64,000 nucleotides of DNA from Chlorocebus sabaeus (GCF_047675955.1 NC_132915.1:45986526-46050525), one strand, 5' to 3'; shown: positions 24,666 through 37,280, counted from the stretch's first letter. Made by a program: numbers and translations. Notes: generated from the letters alone by a model not told the origin.

Positions 24666-24694
<29 letters not shown>
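24651..24694. repeat. (CA)n microsatellite replacing an Alu tail
   Basis: Two cacagacaca units lead into an uninterrupted CA run that begins exactly where the A tail of the preceding Alu should start. Confidence 0.93.
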
Positions 24695-24699
<5 letters not shown>

Positions 24700-25341
24700 G
24701 CAACATCCTGACTACTGGTCATTCTATTCAACTTCAAACATGTCTAAAGTTAGAGGAAACACAAGTGTTTCAACCAGAATGTCTTCCTCCTGTGTCCAGA
24801 GTAAGAAGCGAGAGGGTAACCCAGAGCCACAAACTTCTAGTTGACTTTCACCAACAATTTCATTCAGGTCCAGGGAAGAGGATAACTCAATGAGTATTCT
24901 GCATTCCTTTTAAAAAGCTTAATCAAGGTTCAATTGCTTTCTTTTAAATAATTCACCAATGGTCACACAACTTTATGCAAAAATGTAACCTAAATTTTAT
25001 AATTTTACAAACTAAGTAATTGTAGATATCAATCTTTGAACTAGCAGCAGGAAAACCAACATTATAAATGAAAATGGAATTGCAGTTCACTTTCTGTGAG
25101 GGTAGAGGATGAGAATCAATTGTAACAAAAATAAGAGGATGCAAAATAAAAGTGAGAATAATGGAAAGGAAAAGAGAAAATGGAGAGACAGGAGGAAGAA
25201 AAAAGGCAGCACGTGACAGTGAAAACAGCAGGCAATAAGGTAAGGGAGGGATGAAGGGGCAAAGGGAGATAAAATATTTTTAGCAAAACAACTCTTGTCC
25301 AAAGCTTGCCCAAGTTCCAGACCATCACTTCTATCTGTTTT
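24695..25341. other. Unique sequence with a purine-rich patch
   Basis: The segment 25125-25290 is rich in A and G (gga, aga words). No gene or repeat family was recognised. Confidence 0.4.
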
Positions 25342-25644
25342 CTTTCTTTTTCTTTTTTTTTTTTCTATTTTTGAGACAGAGTGTTGCTCTGTCGCCCAGG
25401 CTGGAGTGCAGTGGTGCAATCTTGGCTCACTGCAGCCTCCACCTCCCAATTCTCATGCCTTAGTCTCCCAAGTAGATGGGATTACAGGCACGTGCCACTA
25501 TGCCCAGCTAATTTTCTGTATTTTTTTAAAATTAGAGACAAGGTTTCACCATGTTGCCGAGGGTGGTCTCGAGCTCCTGAGCTCAGGCAATCTGCCCACC
25601 TCCCAAAGTGCTGGGATTACAGGCATGAGCCACCGCGCCTGGCC
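25342..25644 (-). mobile_element. Alu (AluS/J-like), antisense
   Basis: T-rich start, gagacagagtgttgctctgt, cgcccaggctggagtgcag, then a left arm ending ccaccgcgcctggcc. An approximate target duplication, tatctgttttct against tatgtgttttct, is visible on the two sides. Confidence 0.93.
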
Positions 25645-25659
25645 ATGTATGTGTTTTCT

Positions 25660-28600
25660 GACAGAGGGATTACCTCTCCAGTAATTTTTTAAAAATTCTT
25701 TCTGTACCTAAACAGTAACGGTCTCTCTCTTTTTTTTTTTTTTTTTCAAATTTCCATGATTATTTTTACATAAAAGTTCAAGCTTGAAAGCTCCACTTGT
25801 GTGTAAAGGAATGGCTTTTATTTTACAAATATACTTTGGAACCTACACACCATTGCTCCGTTTAGTGCACAAAACCTCAGAGTTGTCCTGACATTCCAAA
25901 CCCGACAGTCTTTCCTTTGTAAAGGACTTGGGGATGTCTCCTTCCATAGTGCCTGAAAATTACAATCAAAATCAGTGTTCACTGATTGTGCAAAGCCTTA
26001 TAAATATGTTCCCTTGCTTGAGGAGTAATCTTCTATCACCCAAGATGGTTGTTTTTAATAGCAAGAAAACAACATGGATGTGCCCAAAGTGTCAGAAGCT
26101 CTCAAAGGAACATTCATAGTTGGTCATCAGAGAGAAATTGTCCTCCAAGCTGCACTATGTATGCAGAGCAAGGGCACCTAATATTGCAATCACAGCCAGA
26201 CTCTATAGAAAGGTACACTGTGCCTCAATTCAGCCTGGCAAAGCACCTCCCACCCACCCCACTGCACCTTTACCTGGTGGCTTGCTTCTTTCCACCCATC
26301 CACCTACACATCCTCTCTACATACCCATAAACCACTGGTCCTTACTATATTCAATACCGTAAGAATGTTTTATATAAAAATTCATTAAATAATATACCGC
26401 TTTTGATATACTGATCCTACAAACTGTAACTCTGTGAAATGGTTCAACACGATGTCATCACTATACAGCAACTTGTTTCATTTACAGTATCTGTTTCACT
26501 TCTACTCATGAGCTAATATAATTCAATTTTTTTTAACTGCACACAGGCTGCTAGACACATGTGCATGGCAAATGGAATCTGAACTTAGCTTAACAGCCTC
26601 ATTTATTCCTGATGGTTTAAATTATTTCATCACAATTAATGACACCCCCTCAGCTTCCTGTGCAGCGCTGCCAGATGTTCAGAGACCACAAAGCCACTCT
26701 CTTCTTTGACGGCTGGTGACAAGTCGTCCTCTGAAGGACGTTCCCTAGGTGCGCGGGCCGGATGACACCTCCATTGCTTAGCACCTCTCTGTCTCCCAGA
26801 GTAACCATGGAGAGGAAAAGGCAGGAAGGCATGAGAAACCAGCAAATGCATTAGCGAGGGCAAATTATGTGAAGTGATCTAAACTCGGAGGAACTTGGCT
26901 CCTGCCAGAGGAGTTCCTAACCTTGTTGTTTTATGAAAGGGCTCTTTGCCTCCACCTTCCACCACTGGCATCCACTGAGTGCCTACCATGGCGTCAGTAC
27001 TCAGGGAAAGTCAGAACAATAATCATATAAACTTTTCCACAGGGATCTGTTTGGTTCTTAGTAATTTTGTTTTGCATAGGGGGAGTGTTTTTTAAACTTA
27101 ACCCCTCCGTCATGATCTTCATCTTGTTTTTAAGGGTAAACAGTTTGAAATCACTGTCCTCCTGTTCGGCTGTGATTATCTTCTATCCTACTCAGTAAAA
27201 ACTTCCAATAGAAACATACAACATTTTGGCAACTTGTGGTAAATGGTTTTCCGCCATTTACTTCGGTTTAGGAGGATTTAATCTTTTCAGGGGCTTTTGT
27301 TGTTGTTCTTGTTAGGTTTGTTTGTCATTATTGTTTTGTTAATTTTTTAAAGAAAATATTGAAAAACAGACTTCACACTTTTTCTATGTTGATTCTGATG
27401 TGGGTATAATCATTTACCTCCTTTAATAAGAAAAAATTTTTTCTCAGTGCAGGAATTCAGAAATAGTAATTATATTCCTCATTCAAATTTCATATAAAAA
27501 TATAAATTCACATAATCGCAGGCAGCTAAGAAGGTAGCAGAAATAGTAAACACACTAATACTTTCACAATAAGAATCCAATTCCACAAGTCTAATTTAGA
27601 AAACATTTCCATAAACTAGAGAACATGTGGCAGACATTTTATGGATTATTTTTTAAATGTTTCAAAAAAAAAAAAAAAGTTGATCTTATTCAGGGAATAA
27701 GGGGCCTTTCCATTTGCCAAAAAGTGTAATAGGAAAACAGACAGGCCACCTGTGTCAGCCCACCCTATAGTATGAACATGAGCTATAAGGGCATTTTGGA
27801 AAATATTTTCAAACTGAGATGAGAAAAAAAAATTCAGTATCAATACAGATTCCAAGCAGATGCAAAAGGCTTCTGTGCATGTTAGTGATTATGTGTGTGG
27901 CCTACACAGGCTAACTTCAGATTCCTCCAAAACTCAGTGTACTTTCTCTTTTTAAGCTACTTGTGATTAAAACTAGAGCCTCATCCATATGAATTTTGAC
28001 AATGGATATAAACACAGAGTAAACCAATCAAACCCAACAAGTTGAATTTTCTCCCTCTTAGGTGGCTTTTTCAATTCTAAATGACTACTGAATTTTACCA
28101 GACACTCCATAATTAGTATTTTGACAGCTGTTGATTAAAATTACTTTACTGGGAAGTCCTAAGAAACAGTCTAGTTTTTATCAGAATTGAGGCACTCAAA
28201 GGGAAGCTGAGATGGTGGCATACTTGCAGCAAGCAGACAATAGGAAACTCTTAGCACTCCCAGAGTAACGTCAAATTTTCCATGGACCGAAACTAAAATG
28301 AAATACTTCAATTACTGAGAGGTAGATAAGTAAAATAAACAATTAATTTCATACGGTGAAGTCAGGAGAGAGTCATATGGACCTCATTCTGTTGTCTCCA
28401 AACATTTTATCGGAGGGGAAAAAGGAGCTGAATAAACTTTAAACTCTCATGTAGGGATGTATTGCTTGTGTGTCCCTGGCAGATGTGGAAAGGAGATGAA
28501 ATGGGCAAGGGAGAATCAAATATCCCATCGCTGCAGGTTTGCTGAGGGAAAGAGCACTGCAAAGATCTCACATCTGGCAATCATTTGTCAATAGCTGGAA

Positions 28601-29439
28601 AGAGAACTGCAGGAAACTTTCTGGCTCTTGGAGAAGATGAAAAGACAAAAACCATGTGTCACACACACACAAACACACACACACACACTCACTCACTCTG
28701 CAATGGTACAATGACTACTACACTTATTCTCTACCCCTCCCTTCCCCCACTAAATTTAATGATCTTCAGATATACTCTACTCCATGGTCAAAAACATGCA
28801 GTCACTTGACTTGTTAAAGCTGCAGTGTATGTACATTTTTCAAATAAACCCCAGGGCTGATGTTAGAAAATCAAAATCAGTCAAGCATAGACCGCCTGGT
28901 ACTTTGGGCAGGAATCCTTGCGGTTTAGTCAATAAACAGAATCTGAATGAAAGACACCACAGTAACTAGACAGTAACGTTTTGAACAGATCTGAACCTGA
29001 AAGAGGGGGTTGGGGGACCGGTGCACTGGTGACCAAGGATATAAGGCTACTGGTCCACTTAGACTGCTCTACCTGCAACACGACTTTGTTTAGCACAAGG
29101 TCATCTATTTGGAACAGAAAAAAAAGAGAGAGAGTGAACTTATATTTGGGGGGATGTTGTGGATGTATCTGTGAAGGAAACAACCTTTTTTTAAAAAAAT
29201 AAGTTATACCTATTTAATAAGGTGGTAAGGGGAACTTCAGATTTTGTTTAGTTCATACTGGTGTTAAAAAATATAGAAAATTTGCTGGATTCATTGTGAG
29301 TTCATAAACATGACCAGCTTTGCCCCAGTAGGTTTATCATGTAATAAAAAGTTTTCAAGACACCCTATACAAAAGTAATTAACTTCTCCAACATCATAGG
29401 AATTTAAATCTGTTCATAGTGATCGACAGACTTCGATGA
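25660..29439. other. Unique, Alu-free non-coding sequence
   Basis: No Alu, L1 or DNA transposon was recognised across this 3.8 kb. It includes a T18-type run at about 25731-25747, a GC-richer patch at 26640-26910 with local CpGs (gtgcgcgggccgg), an A-run near 27664, and a CA/CACT microsatellite at 28660-28697. Minus-strand frames in the 26.6-26.9 kb patch have no recognisable domain. Confidence 0.4.
28660..28697. repeat. (CA)n/(CACT)n microsatellite
   Basis: CA runs with one aa interruption, ending in three cact units. Confidence 0.88.
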
Positions 29440-29700
29440 GCAGCTTTTGGTTCCCCCTTATGCTGCATTTAACTAGCAGCAGCAGCCGAGCTCATCCCCG
29501 TGATTCCAGAAGAGAATGCTGCAGGTTGTTTAATAACCTGGCAAATTCACAGTAGCTTGTCAAATTATTACAGGAACAGTGTCATCACTAAACAAGCCTG
29601 ATCACGGTTAATTACAATGCAGACCAGAGAGCAGCCACAATTGTTCATTAATTACAGGAAGCACCTCATTTAAATTTTATGGAAATTTACACTTGCACCC
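29440..29700. promoter_or_regulatory. Candidate developmental enhancer (conserved-element-like)
   Basis: Repeat-free block with a dense set of transcription-factor-like words. There are two identical ttaattaca homeodomain cores (29608-29616, 29648-29656) 40 bp apart. A palindromic SOX-type acaattgt lies at 29637-29644, eight bases upstream of the second core's end region. Also present are caaattatta, a cttgtca TALE-like word and three tandem agc units near 29475. It sits inside the longest Alu-free tract. Function is inferred from composition only; no conservation data were available. Confidence 0.35.
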
Positions 29701-32157
29701 CAGTATGTCTGGAAAAAAAGTGATCCTTCACGCATTCACAGAAGAAAGAAGTCTGTGGTTTATAAAACATCACAGTAAATTGTGTCTAATCTAGTACCGA
29801 AATATTGGTTCATTATTTACTCTAATTTTCTAAGCACTTCAGCGTTGAAAAATACCGAGTCAAACCTCACATCTTGAATTCCCAACCAAGGAAAGAACTG
29901 TGCTGAGCCAAATGTAACAACTTAATACATGAGGCACAACTGAACTAACAGGGTAACTTTTCTCTGATAAAAGTAAAATATCAGCAATTAAGTAGACTTT
30001 AAATTAGAATAACCATTTCTTAGAAGATGATTGCATAAGAGTGTAATTCTTCGCTACTATTCATCAGTTAACCTCCCAAACTGGAGTATCCACTTCAAAA
30101 GCCACTGGGGAAAATAAACAAAGTTAGAGAATCAAAATCTTGATTTCCAGTTATTTTTCTGAATCAAGCAATATTAACACAAAACACAGCAGACGCCCTT
30201 GCAAAAGTCAAGTCAGGCACAGACTTGAAGGATGACAGTCATTCAAAACCAAAGATACATTCATAACAGAGTAGGGGATCTTGGGATTATTGAAAAATAA
30301 AGCTGCTAAGAAATCTGAAATTTTAGGAATAAAAGGTAAAGGTTTAAAAGGAAGAAGGCAAAGAGCAGAAAGGGGCTCCACCAGTCATGAGAACCTATGT
30401 CAGCTACAATATAAAAGTAAACCAGATTTGAGGGCTGTATGTCTAAACAAAAATCCTTTCTAAGAAGGAATATAAACAAACCGTTGCTCCTAAATTGAGG
30501 TGTATGGGAGGTTATTCTCAGAATCAAGAGGCCAAACAGCAAATCCTCTAGTGATGGTAATGCCTAGCCCTGGGGGAAACCCTATGATACAAGCAGGAGG
30601 AGGAGATGACTGGCAAGTCCTATAGTGAGTTCCCTAGAGTATAAAGCTGTGCTGAACAATAAGAAATGGCTCATTCTCTAGGAAAAAATTTAAAAACGAC
30701 GAGGACACATGCCATGGCAAGAATGAAAACAGTCTAAGCTAAAAAATACTCCTGAAATAGATAGCTGGTGAAAAGTATATTAAGCATCAAGTTTATTATG
30801 ACGGACATAATATGGATATGTACTAGGTATTTCTAAAATGTGCAAAAGTCATATTTAGGAAGGCAGAGGAAAAAGAAGAGAGGAATAAATGCTTCAAGTG
30901 GGTCCCAGCTACTTGACCAACTCTCCATAGTTGATCATCTTTTAACAGATTCAGTATTTCCACGCAGTCCACCAAAATGATGTTCCGCAATGAGGAATCC
31001 AATAATACCACTTTCATTACTTTGTCCAGGAACTTGGTCTTTTTTTGCAAGGTCCTTGCTGAACTATCAAGCCCACAATCTGGTTTATCTACAACCAGAA
31101 TGTTACTTTAACTTGTAAATACAACATTTTCTCCATTTTCTCCCGTAGTATGTCAATGTACTCAATAGGTTTTTTTTTTCCAGTTTTATCTCACACACTC
31201 ACATCTGCAAAACCCATTTTTCTTTTCACTGTAACTCAAGGTTTAAAAACAGATTTCCAACAATCACCCATGACAGACCATTCCAGGTGATGTGTTCGAA
31301 GAACATCACTCGTCCTACCCAAAAAAGGTCAAGGATCAGACTACTCTCCACAAAAAGTCTTCCATCACTCTGCATTTGCGTGTCACACACAAGCTGTTAG
31401 CTTTCTAGAACTAGGAAATACATGATCGTGTCTCATATGTGTCCCACCTGCTTTTCTGTTATATCACAGCCATACACCACCCAGACAGTACCAGTTTGGG
31501 GCACAGCAGAGCTCAGGTGGTCTTCCCTAGGCCAAGAGCAGGTGTGCTAGAGATGGCATACTCTTTGGTACCATAAAAACTGAAACCTCCTCCAACCACC
31601 ACTTCCACCCTCATTCTCACTGTGTAGAACTCCATTTTTTAAATGGTTCTCTTTTCTCATTTGTGGTTCTAAATCAGTACAAATGTTTTAAAACTAAGCT
31701 CACTATGCTCATCTTATAAGCCTGAAAATTTAGAAAATGAGGCCAAATGGAGGTTCTAAAAAAAAAAGTATGAGTTTCCTCATGCTAGGGAATGCTATCC
31801 ATGTTGAAACTTCAGACTGCATCTTTGCATTGGTACACACATTCCTTAAATATTATAAGGTACATGGAAATGGAGGCATGCCTTTAGCCAAAATGTCATA
31901 TTTACATTTTTAATTTGCAATACACCAAACCACTTCTAATGTCTCAAGACCACACAAAATGAACTGAATTTCAATTCAACAGTTTCACCAAAAAAAGTAC
32001 TTTGCTAATATACTCCTATTACACCACAGGACATATCTTCCAACCCATGAAGAAGATATTTATCATTAAGTCCTACTTTTCTGATAAGCACCTAGTTGAA
32101 GGGCTGCTATTCTCCTGAGCCAGGAGACCATATTGTAGGAAGCATGACTTACTCACA
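29701..32157. other. Unique, Alu-free non-coding sequence
   Basis: No repeat family was recognised. A 23-bp imperfect palindrome centred on ttcgaa lies at 31287-31309. A 75-residue minus-strand frame (30823-31050) has no domain I recognise. Confidence 0.4.
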
Positions 32158-32215
32158 TATATCCCCAAGTGCCTAGCACAGTCCTTAGCACATGATAATA
32201 AAAGTCTTAGAAGGT
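32158..32215 (+). mobile_element. L2 3'-terminal scrap
   Basis: tccccaagtgcctagcacag and ccttagcacatgataataaa match the L2 end. It is directly followed by an antisense MIR. Confidence 0.5.
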
Positions 32216-32218
32216 GAA

Positions 32219-32395
32219 AGCTGATATTTACTGGGTACCTATTATGTGGCAGGTCCTGTACTAACTGCTGAATATATGTTAGGTCCTTTAAATTCTCATA
32301 ATCACCTTGTATGGTACATCTCCATCTTACAGATCGGAAAACTAAGGCTCACTTAAATTAAGTGACTTGCTAAAGGTCTCACAGCAACTTGTGTC
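32219..32395 (-). mobile_element. MIR, antisense, nearly complete core
   Basis: tatttactgggtacctatta, tgtggcaggtcctgtact, ccatcttacagatcggaaaa, ctaaggctcacttaaattaa and aaaggtctcacagcaact give the whole antisense MIR core in order. Confidence 0.85.
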
Positions 32396-34071
32396 AACTC
32401 TAGGTAGTCAACCTTCAGAGACCATGTACTTACTGCAGTATGTATATATTTCTTGACTGAACAAACAAATGATCTACAGTTACAGACAACTCGTCCTGAA
32501 AAGGACCTTTGGCTGCGCACACGCTACAGTAGTCCCTCTTCACACCTGTCTCAATGGTTGTCTTTTCCTGATGGCACTGATATACCCAAATGGCTTTCCA
32601 GGACCACAGTTTCTGTCACACCACCCCCAGCTGAGAAAACAGTTAAGACTCCAACCTGGACTTCCAGCCTGTGGTCTGGCTCCTCCAGGTTTGGGCAGAA
32701 GTCTGCCCCCAGCACTCTGCCAGTACATGCCAATGGAACCTGAGGGAATACAGCCACATTAGATGCTGTGTATGAAGGCTGCTGAGAACTGCACAGTCAC
32801 ACCTGACCCAGGCTGAGAGAGGAAATCCCAACTGCGGGTCTACAATGGGTCATCGTGGCTTGACATGTATGTGACACTTAGTATGTCAAATATATAGTGA
32901 ACACCATATAACAAAGTTTATTAACTACCAGAAGGTAAATTCCAAGAAGAAAAAAGCAACATAAATTTTGTTCCTCCTTGTATTCACAGCATGCAGCACA
33001 CAGTAGGCACCTAATAAACATCCACAGACAGGAGGAAGGGGAAAGAAGGAAGGAAATGCAGGAAGGGGAAAAGACCAAAAGAGATAATTTCTGTTTCACA
33101 TTGGTAACAAAAATTTTTTCTTTTCCTCTTTCCTTTAGTTTTCTTATGTAGGAATTAAAACAATACATTCTACAATGCTTAAGTTCCTTTACATTCTTAA
33201 AATATGTATTCAAATTTATTTTTCCTGTTCCTGGTATAGGCTAGCACAGGCAGACTTCTATTTATCAATATTTATTATTAATAGTCATTTAAACATGTTA
33301 TCTTTAAGTTTAAAAACTTTGTTTTATATATCTGTCCTAATAATAAAAAAACAAGGTTAAAACTTAATGAACATTATATTTAAAATTCTACACTGAAAGC
33401 CACTAAAATCCCTTTTTCAAAACTAAGCTATTATAATTAGTCAATACCATCCCTAAATACTGCCTACTGTCCCTTGCTTATTTCATTTCAGATTTTTTAA
33501 GATTAAACAAGGTTTTAGATTCCACCTAAACATGTTTTCTGCTTTTTAAAAATTTCTAACTGTTCCTCATTATTTCCAGACTTATACTACCCTCACTAAT
33601 CATATAACTGTCTATATGTCCCTAAACTCAATACATCAACTAAGCATCATCTCACCTTTGTCTTCTTCCCCTATAAAAGCACTCCTCTGTTTTGTTTAGT
33701 TTGACTTTTTTAAAACTCCAATTAAAATCATCTGTGCTAATCAATTTGCATTGTACAGACATCAGTTTTCAGCCATGCATGTTAGCTTAGAAGGTTCTTC
33801 CCTCTTTCTTTTCACCCAAAAATCAGTACATTCATTCAAACTTAAACAATGTTCAGTATACCTCACCTTGCAAGTTCACTAGTGAATATCACTGGAAAAA
33901 AAAAAAAAAAACAACCCACACTCAGTCAACGCTTCAAACATTTTTAGGTCCAGTTCTCTCATTCTTTCCAAGTCTTTTGTTCTTTACTAGGCTCATAAGG
34001 TAAAATGGACAGAGTGTCATCTGTCTTTGAAGTTTATAACCACTCTTTACCCAAGAATTTCACACATGGAG
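32396..34071. other. Unique non-coding sequence with small relics
   Basis: A GC-richer patch at 32500-32860 has overlapping short frames on both strands (up to 97 residues) without recognisable domains. An L2 terminal scrap (cagcacacagtaggcacc-taataaa) lies at about 32985-33012, a purine-rich patch at 33025-33075, a perfect 12-bp palindrome ttcactagtgaa at 33875-33886 and an A-run at about 33895-33911. Confidence 0.4.
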
Positions 34072-34258
34072 GCCAATGTGCCAGTCACTATGTGGGCATC
34101 CTACGTGTAGATTAACCCTCATTTTCCTCTCAACACTCTTACGGAGTATGAGCATCTCCAGTCGACAAACAAAAAAACTGAGGCTTTGAGTAGGTAAATA
34201 ACTAGCTCAGAGTCACATGTTATTAAGTTGCAAAGCCTGGATTCAAACTTAAGAAATG
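34072..34258 (-). mobile_element. MIR, antisense
   Basis: gtgccagtcactatgtggg, aaaaactgaggctttgagta and agctcagagtcacatgttat followed by agcctggattcaaact match the antisense MIR, with decay in the middle. Confidence 0.75.
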
Positions 34259-35559
34259 AGAAAGCAAAGAAAGGTTGAGAATACATTTCAAGGAAGTTAA
34301 TTAAAAAAAAAAAAAACATGTAATAACTACATTTAGTGACATCCATTCTAGAGGTATTTGTTGATGTTTCATATGAAAGAAATTACAAAGAAGACAACAA
34401 AGGGAAAAAGGTGCTAACAGAAATCAAGACCTACTACTTGCTCCTTGGTCTAGGACAACACAAGCAACAAAAAAGGGAATTTATCCTCTTAACTGAGGAA
34501 TGAGAAAGAAATGGGGCAGCAAGAACGGGGACACTGTGCATTTGTGTTGGGTCACACATAGAAATAATGCTGAATCTACCCCTCAGTTGACATATGGAGG
34601 GCCACTAATGAGTTCTGCAACAGTAATTCTCCCCAGGGAGCAACAGAAGGGAAAAGAAAAAAATTAACCTTACAAGATTCCAAATCAAAATGAATCCCCC
34701 CAAAACCTTCTTATAAAACCTCAATCAATGTGACTTAACAAAGGCAGATTCAGTAAGCCATATACTGCAAATTAAGTGTAAACCTCATCCGATCTCACAT
34801 ACACAAAACAAATTCCTACTTACCTTAAGATTATTTGACCACGTCACAAACACTAAGTTTCTAGTTCTTTTTATCTTCACAGTCACAGAATGCACTTTAT
34901 AAACATTCTCAAGAGGGAAGGAGAAAGTTAAACAACTAAAATTACATGCAATTACAACTTGAGACACTTAGAAATACACAGTTTCTAAGAGAAAACATAA
35001 AGTTCTGTGAGTAAGTTGGGAGGAAACGGTGGCAAACTACCAGTATGTTTCAACAATCATAATCACAAAAAGGAGCTAGTAGGGAAGTGGGTACATTTTC
35101 AAACTTAGAGTGCTAGGATTTCTGAGCAGAAAAATATACCCATAAGAATCTTTGAAGTGGACTCCCATATTCTGAAAAATGAGGAACTAGAGATTCAAAT
35201 CAAAATTGGTTCGCGAAGTTCACTGAAGGGTTCACAGTCTAAAAATATACCACACTCTCCCCCATCCACCACAATCAGCATCATCAGTTAGGGAAATGTT
35301 TCAGCATGGAGAGGCAAATCATCTCTCTTCCTGAATTCAAAACATACTAAGGAAGATACAAAAGAGACAAAAGTTGATAACCTAATTAGTTGTAATTTAG
35401 TACATCTCATTCCACCTTTTGATTTAGAAGCCTCTGAAGTTAGCCAGCTATAAGCAATCAAAAAATGACTGAAGAAAAATCAGGTATCAGTTGTCTCACT
35501 CCTTATTATCACTCTATTGCAAATTAGGATAATAAAATATGGGGTGTGTCTAACCATTA

Positions 35560-35785
35560 TTTAATTTTAAACTGATTTGGGGAATTCCATTTTATCCACT
35601 TTTCCTCTGTCCTAGCATCTAGTGCCTGTTTTAATGACATACTATATAGTACAAAGTTCTACAAAGATTTTCCAAAATGCTCACAGTGATTAAGATGACA
35701 GGTACTTAACTTTTATTCTTTTTGTATGATTGCATATGTTGCTTTTAAAGTAATAAAATCATTTAACTTAAAAAAAAAAAAAAAA
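35560..35785 (+). pseudogene. Possible 3' end of a processed retrocopy (tentative)
   Basis: An aataaa hexamer at 35752-35757 is followed 13 nt later by a 16-base A-run at 35770-35785, the spacing of a genuine polyadenylated mRNA end copied into the genome. The preceding AT-rich sequence looks like 3' UTR. I found no coding remnant and no target duplication, and the left limit is arbitrary, so the hexamer and A-run may be coincidental. Confidence 0.25.
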
Positions 35786-36188
35786 GGTGAACTGTTCAGC
35801 TAATATTTCTAAACATTATGCCACAGGTTTAATTATGGAATAACTGTCTACAACTGATGTAAATTTCATTATCTTAGTGCTGTAACAGGAAGTCAGAGGC
35901 CTTAAAAGGGACCCTCTGAAATCCCCAGGGCAAGAGGAGACTGAGTATGTAACTACTCTCCTGTACATACATACCTCAAAGGAATCATGGCGTGTGAGAA
36001 AGCTATTTACAACTTACTTTGTGTATAATCAGCAGAAACAAAAGATATGACAACAAGTATAAAGGCCTGTCTCTCTCCCCTCAGGAGAATTCAACAAGGG
36101 AGGGCCAGTGGGCATTCACTTCAGTGTCAAAAGGGCTTCCAGAAAACACATTTTCTGTGGGGCAGAGAGGAAATATGGCAGGCTTCCT

Positions 36189-36219
36189 ACACACACACAC
36201 CACACACACACACATACAC
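36189..36219. repeat. (CA)n microsatellite
   Basis: CA runs with one cc interruption and a final cata. Confidence 0.85.
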
Positions 36220-37280
36220 GCGTTCTTTGTTTACTGAGATCACACACAAAAAATCCTGTTAGGGACCAGACTCCTGAAAAGAGGCCATAAAAAGCTCCAG
36301 GTTGTAAATGGGAGCTACCATTGAAAATATCTGAAGATGAATGGCCACGAAAAATGGGTGGTAGGAACGGGACAAGGGGGAAAAGAAAAAGGCACAGAAA
36401 TGGTAACTTGAGAAAAGAATCATGTTACAAAGAAAAGGGCTCATAGTCAGGGATGCCTCCTGCAGAGCCAGGGTCCACTTGAAATTTCCATTTTACTTCT
36501 AAATATTAAACATGCAGGTAGGCATCTGCCTGATAGACACTATGAAAGTCACAGCCTAAATAAACAAACTAACTTCCATGTGAGCTCCCGTCTCCTCAGT
36601 CAAGCTGGCCCCAAGCCCAGATCAGTTCTGAATTGTATGTGTTTTGGTGGCTTCAGTCTGGCAGTGTTGAAGGGACAAAGACCTTGGAAAAGAATGATAT
36701 ACAACGTAAGTTTAAAAAAAAAAAAAAGAGGGAGAGAGATAAACAGAAATAAAGCCCCATCAGAGGGCTCCTGAGCGACATGGCTAGGTACAAGCACTGC
36801 CCGATTCCAAGCCAAAGGGAAGACCCAACAGCACTCCAGCCTAATTTCAGGGGTTATATAATGCCAAGCGGCAAAAGGAAAAATCACTCCGATAACACAA
36901 AGAGTTCAGGAAGACTATTAAGTGAAGTAGATTTGACAATAAGCTCACCAGGAGTCCCTGTGAGAAAGAGCAGATAAAGAAATAAACAAATTACCCAACA
37001 CTGTAAAGATGAAGATGCACGCTAAACACACTGCTGCAAAATAAATGAATACAAAAGCAGAAACACAGGAAGGTGAGCTACGTGGCAGGATATGCAATTA
37101 AATTCTATCTTCATTTTTCAGCCTACAATTTAACTAGAAGACAAAATTCTGGGCCTGAACTTTCTCTACCACAGGACCCCAGGCTAAGACTCAGAAGGAC
37201 CAAGAATATAGAACCTAAGGCCGAAGAAGGAACCCACTGCTCCCTGAACAGAAAGCAACTAGTAAATCAAAACAGTGTCA

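Larger units (their letters stand above)
34259..37280. other. Unique, Alu-free non-coding sequence
   Basis: No Alu or LINE was recognised. It contains A-runs at about 34303-34317, 35770-35785 and 36713-36727 and a CA microsatellite at 36189-36219. The A-run at 35770 has a retrocopy-like context and is listed separately. Confidence 0.4.

Noticed and set aside
24248..24706. 152-residue minus-strand frame
   Set aside because: It is antisense Alu plus a CA run, giving alternating Cys-Val and the familiar translated-Alu peptide. No coding evidence.
25295..25692. 129- and 103-residue plus-strand frames
   Set aside because: Both read the antisense Alu at 25342-25644.
25731..26530. Possible minus-strand processed pseudogene starting at the T-run near 25731-25747
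   Set aside because: The reverse complement lacks aataaa at the right distance from the A-run, no target duplication was found and no protein-like frame is present.
26636..26863. 75-residue minus-strand frame in a CpG-bearing patch
   Set aside because: No recognisable domain or family. The CpG density is local and too low to call a CpG island promoter.
31287..31309. 23-bp imperfect palindrome around ttcgaa
   Set aside because: Short and imperfect. It could suggest a steroid-receptor or heat-shock type site, but the half-site spacing does not fit either consensus.
32453..32831. Cluster of overlapping 62-97 residue frames on both strands
   Set aside because: Frames on both strands of a GC-richer patch are expected by chance. 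No domain, no splice-site-bounded exon that I could argue for.
33875..33886. Perfect 12-bp palindrome ttcactagtgaa
   Set aside because: Palindromes of this length are not unusual by chance in 64 kb, and nothing around it supports a function.
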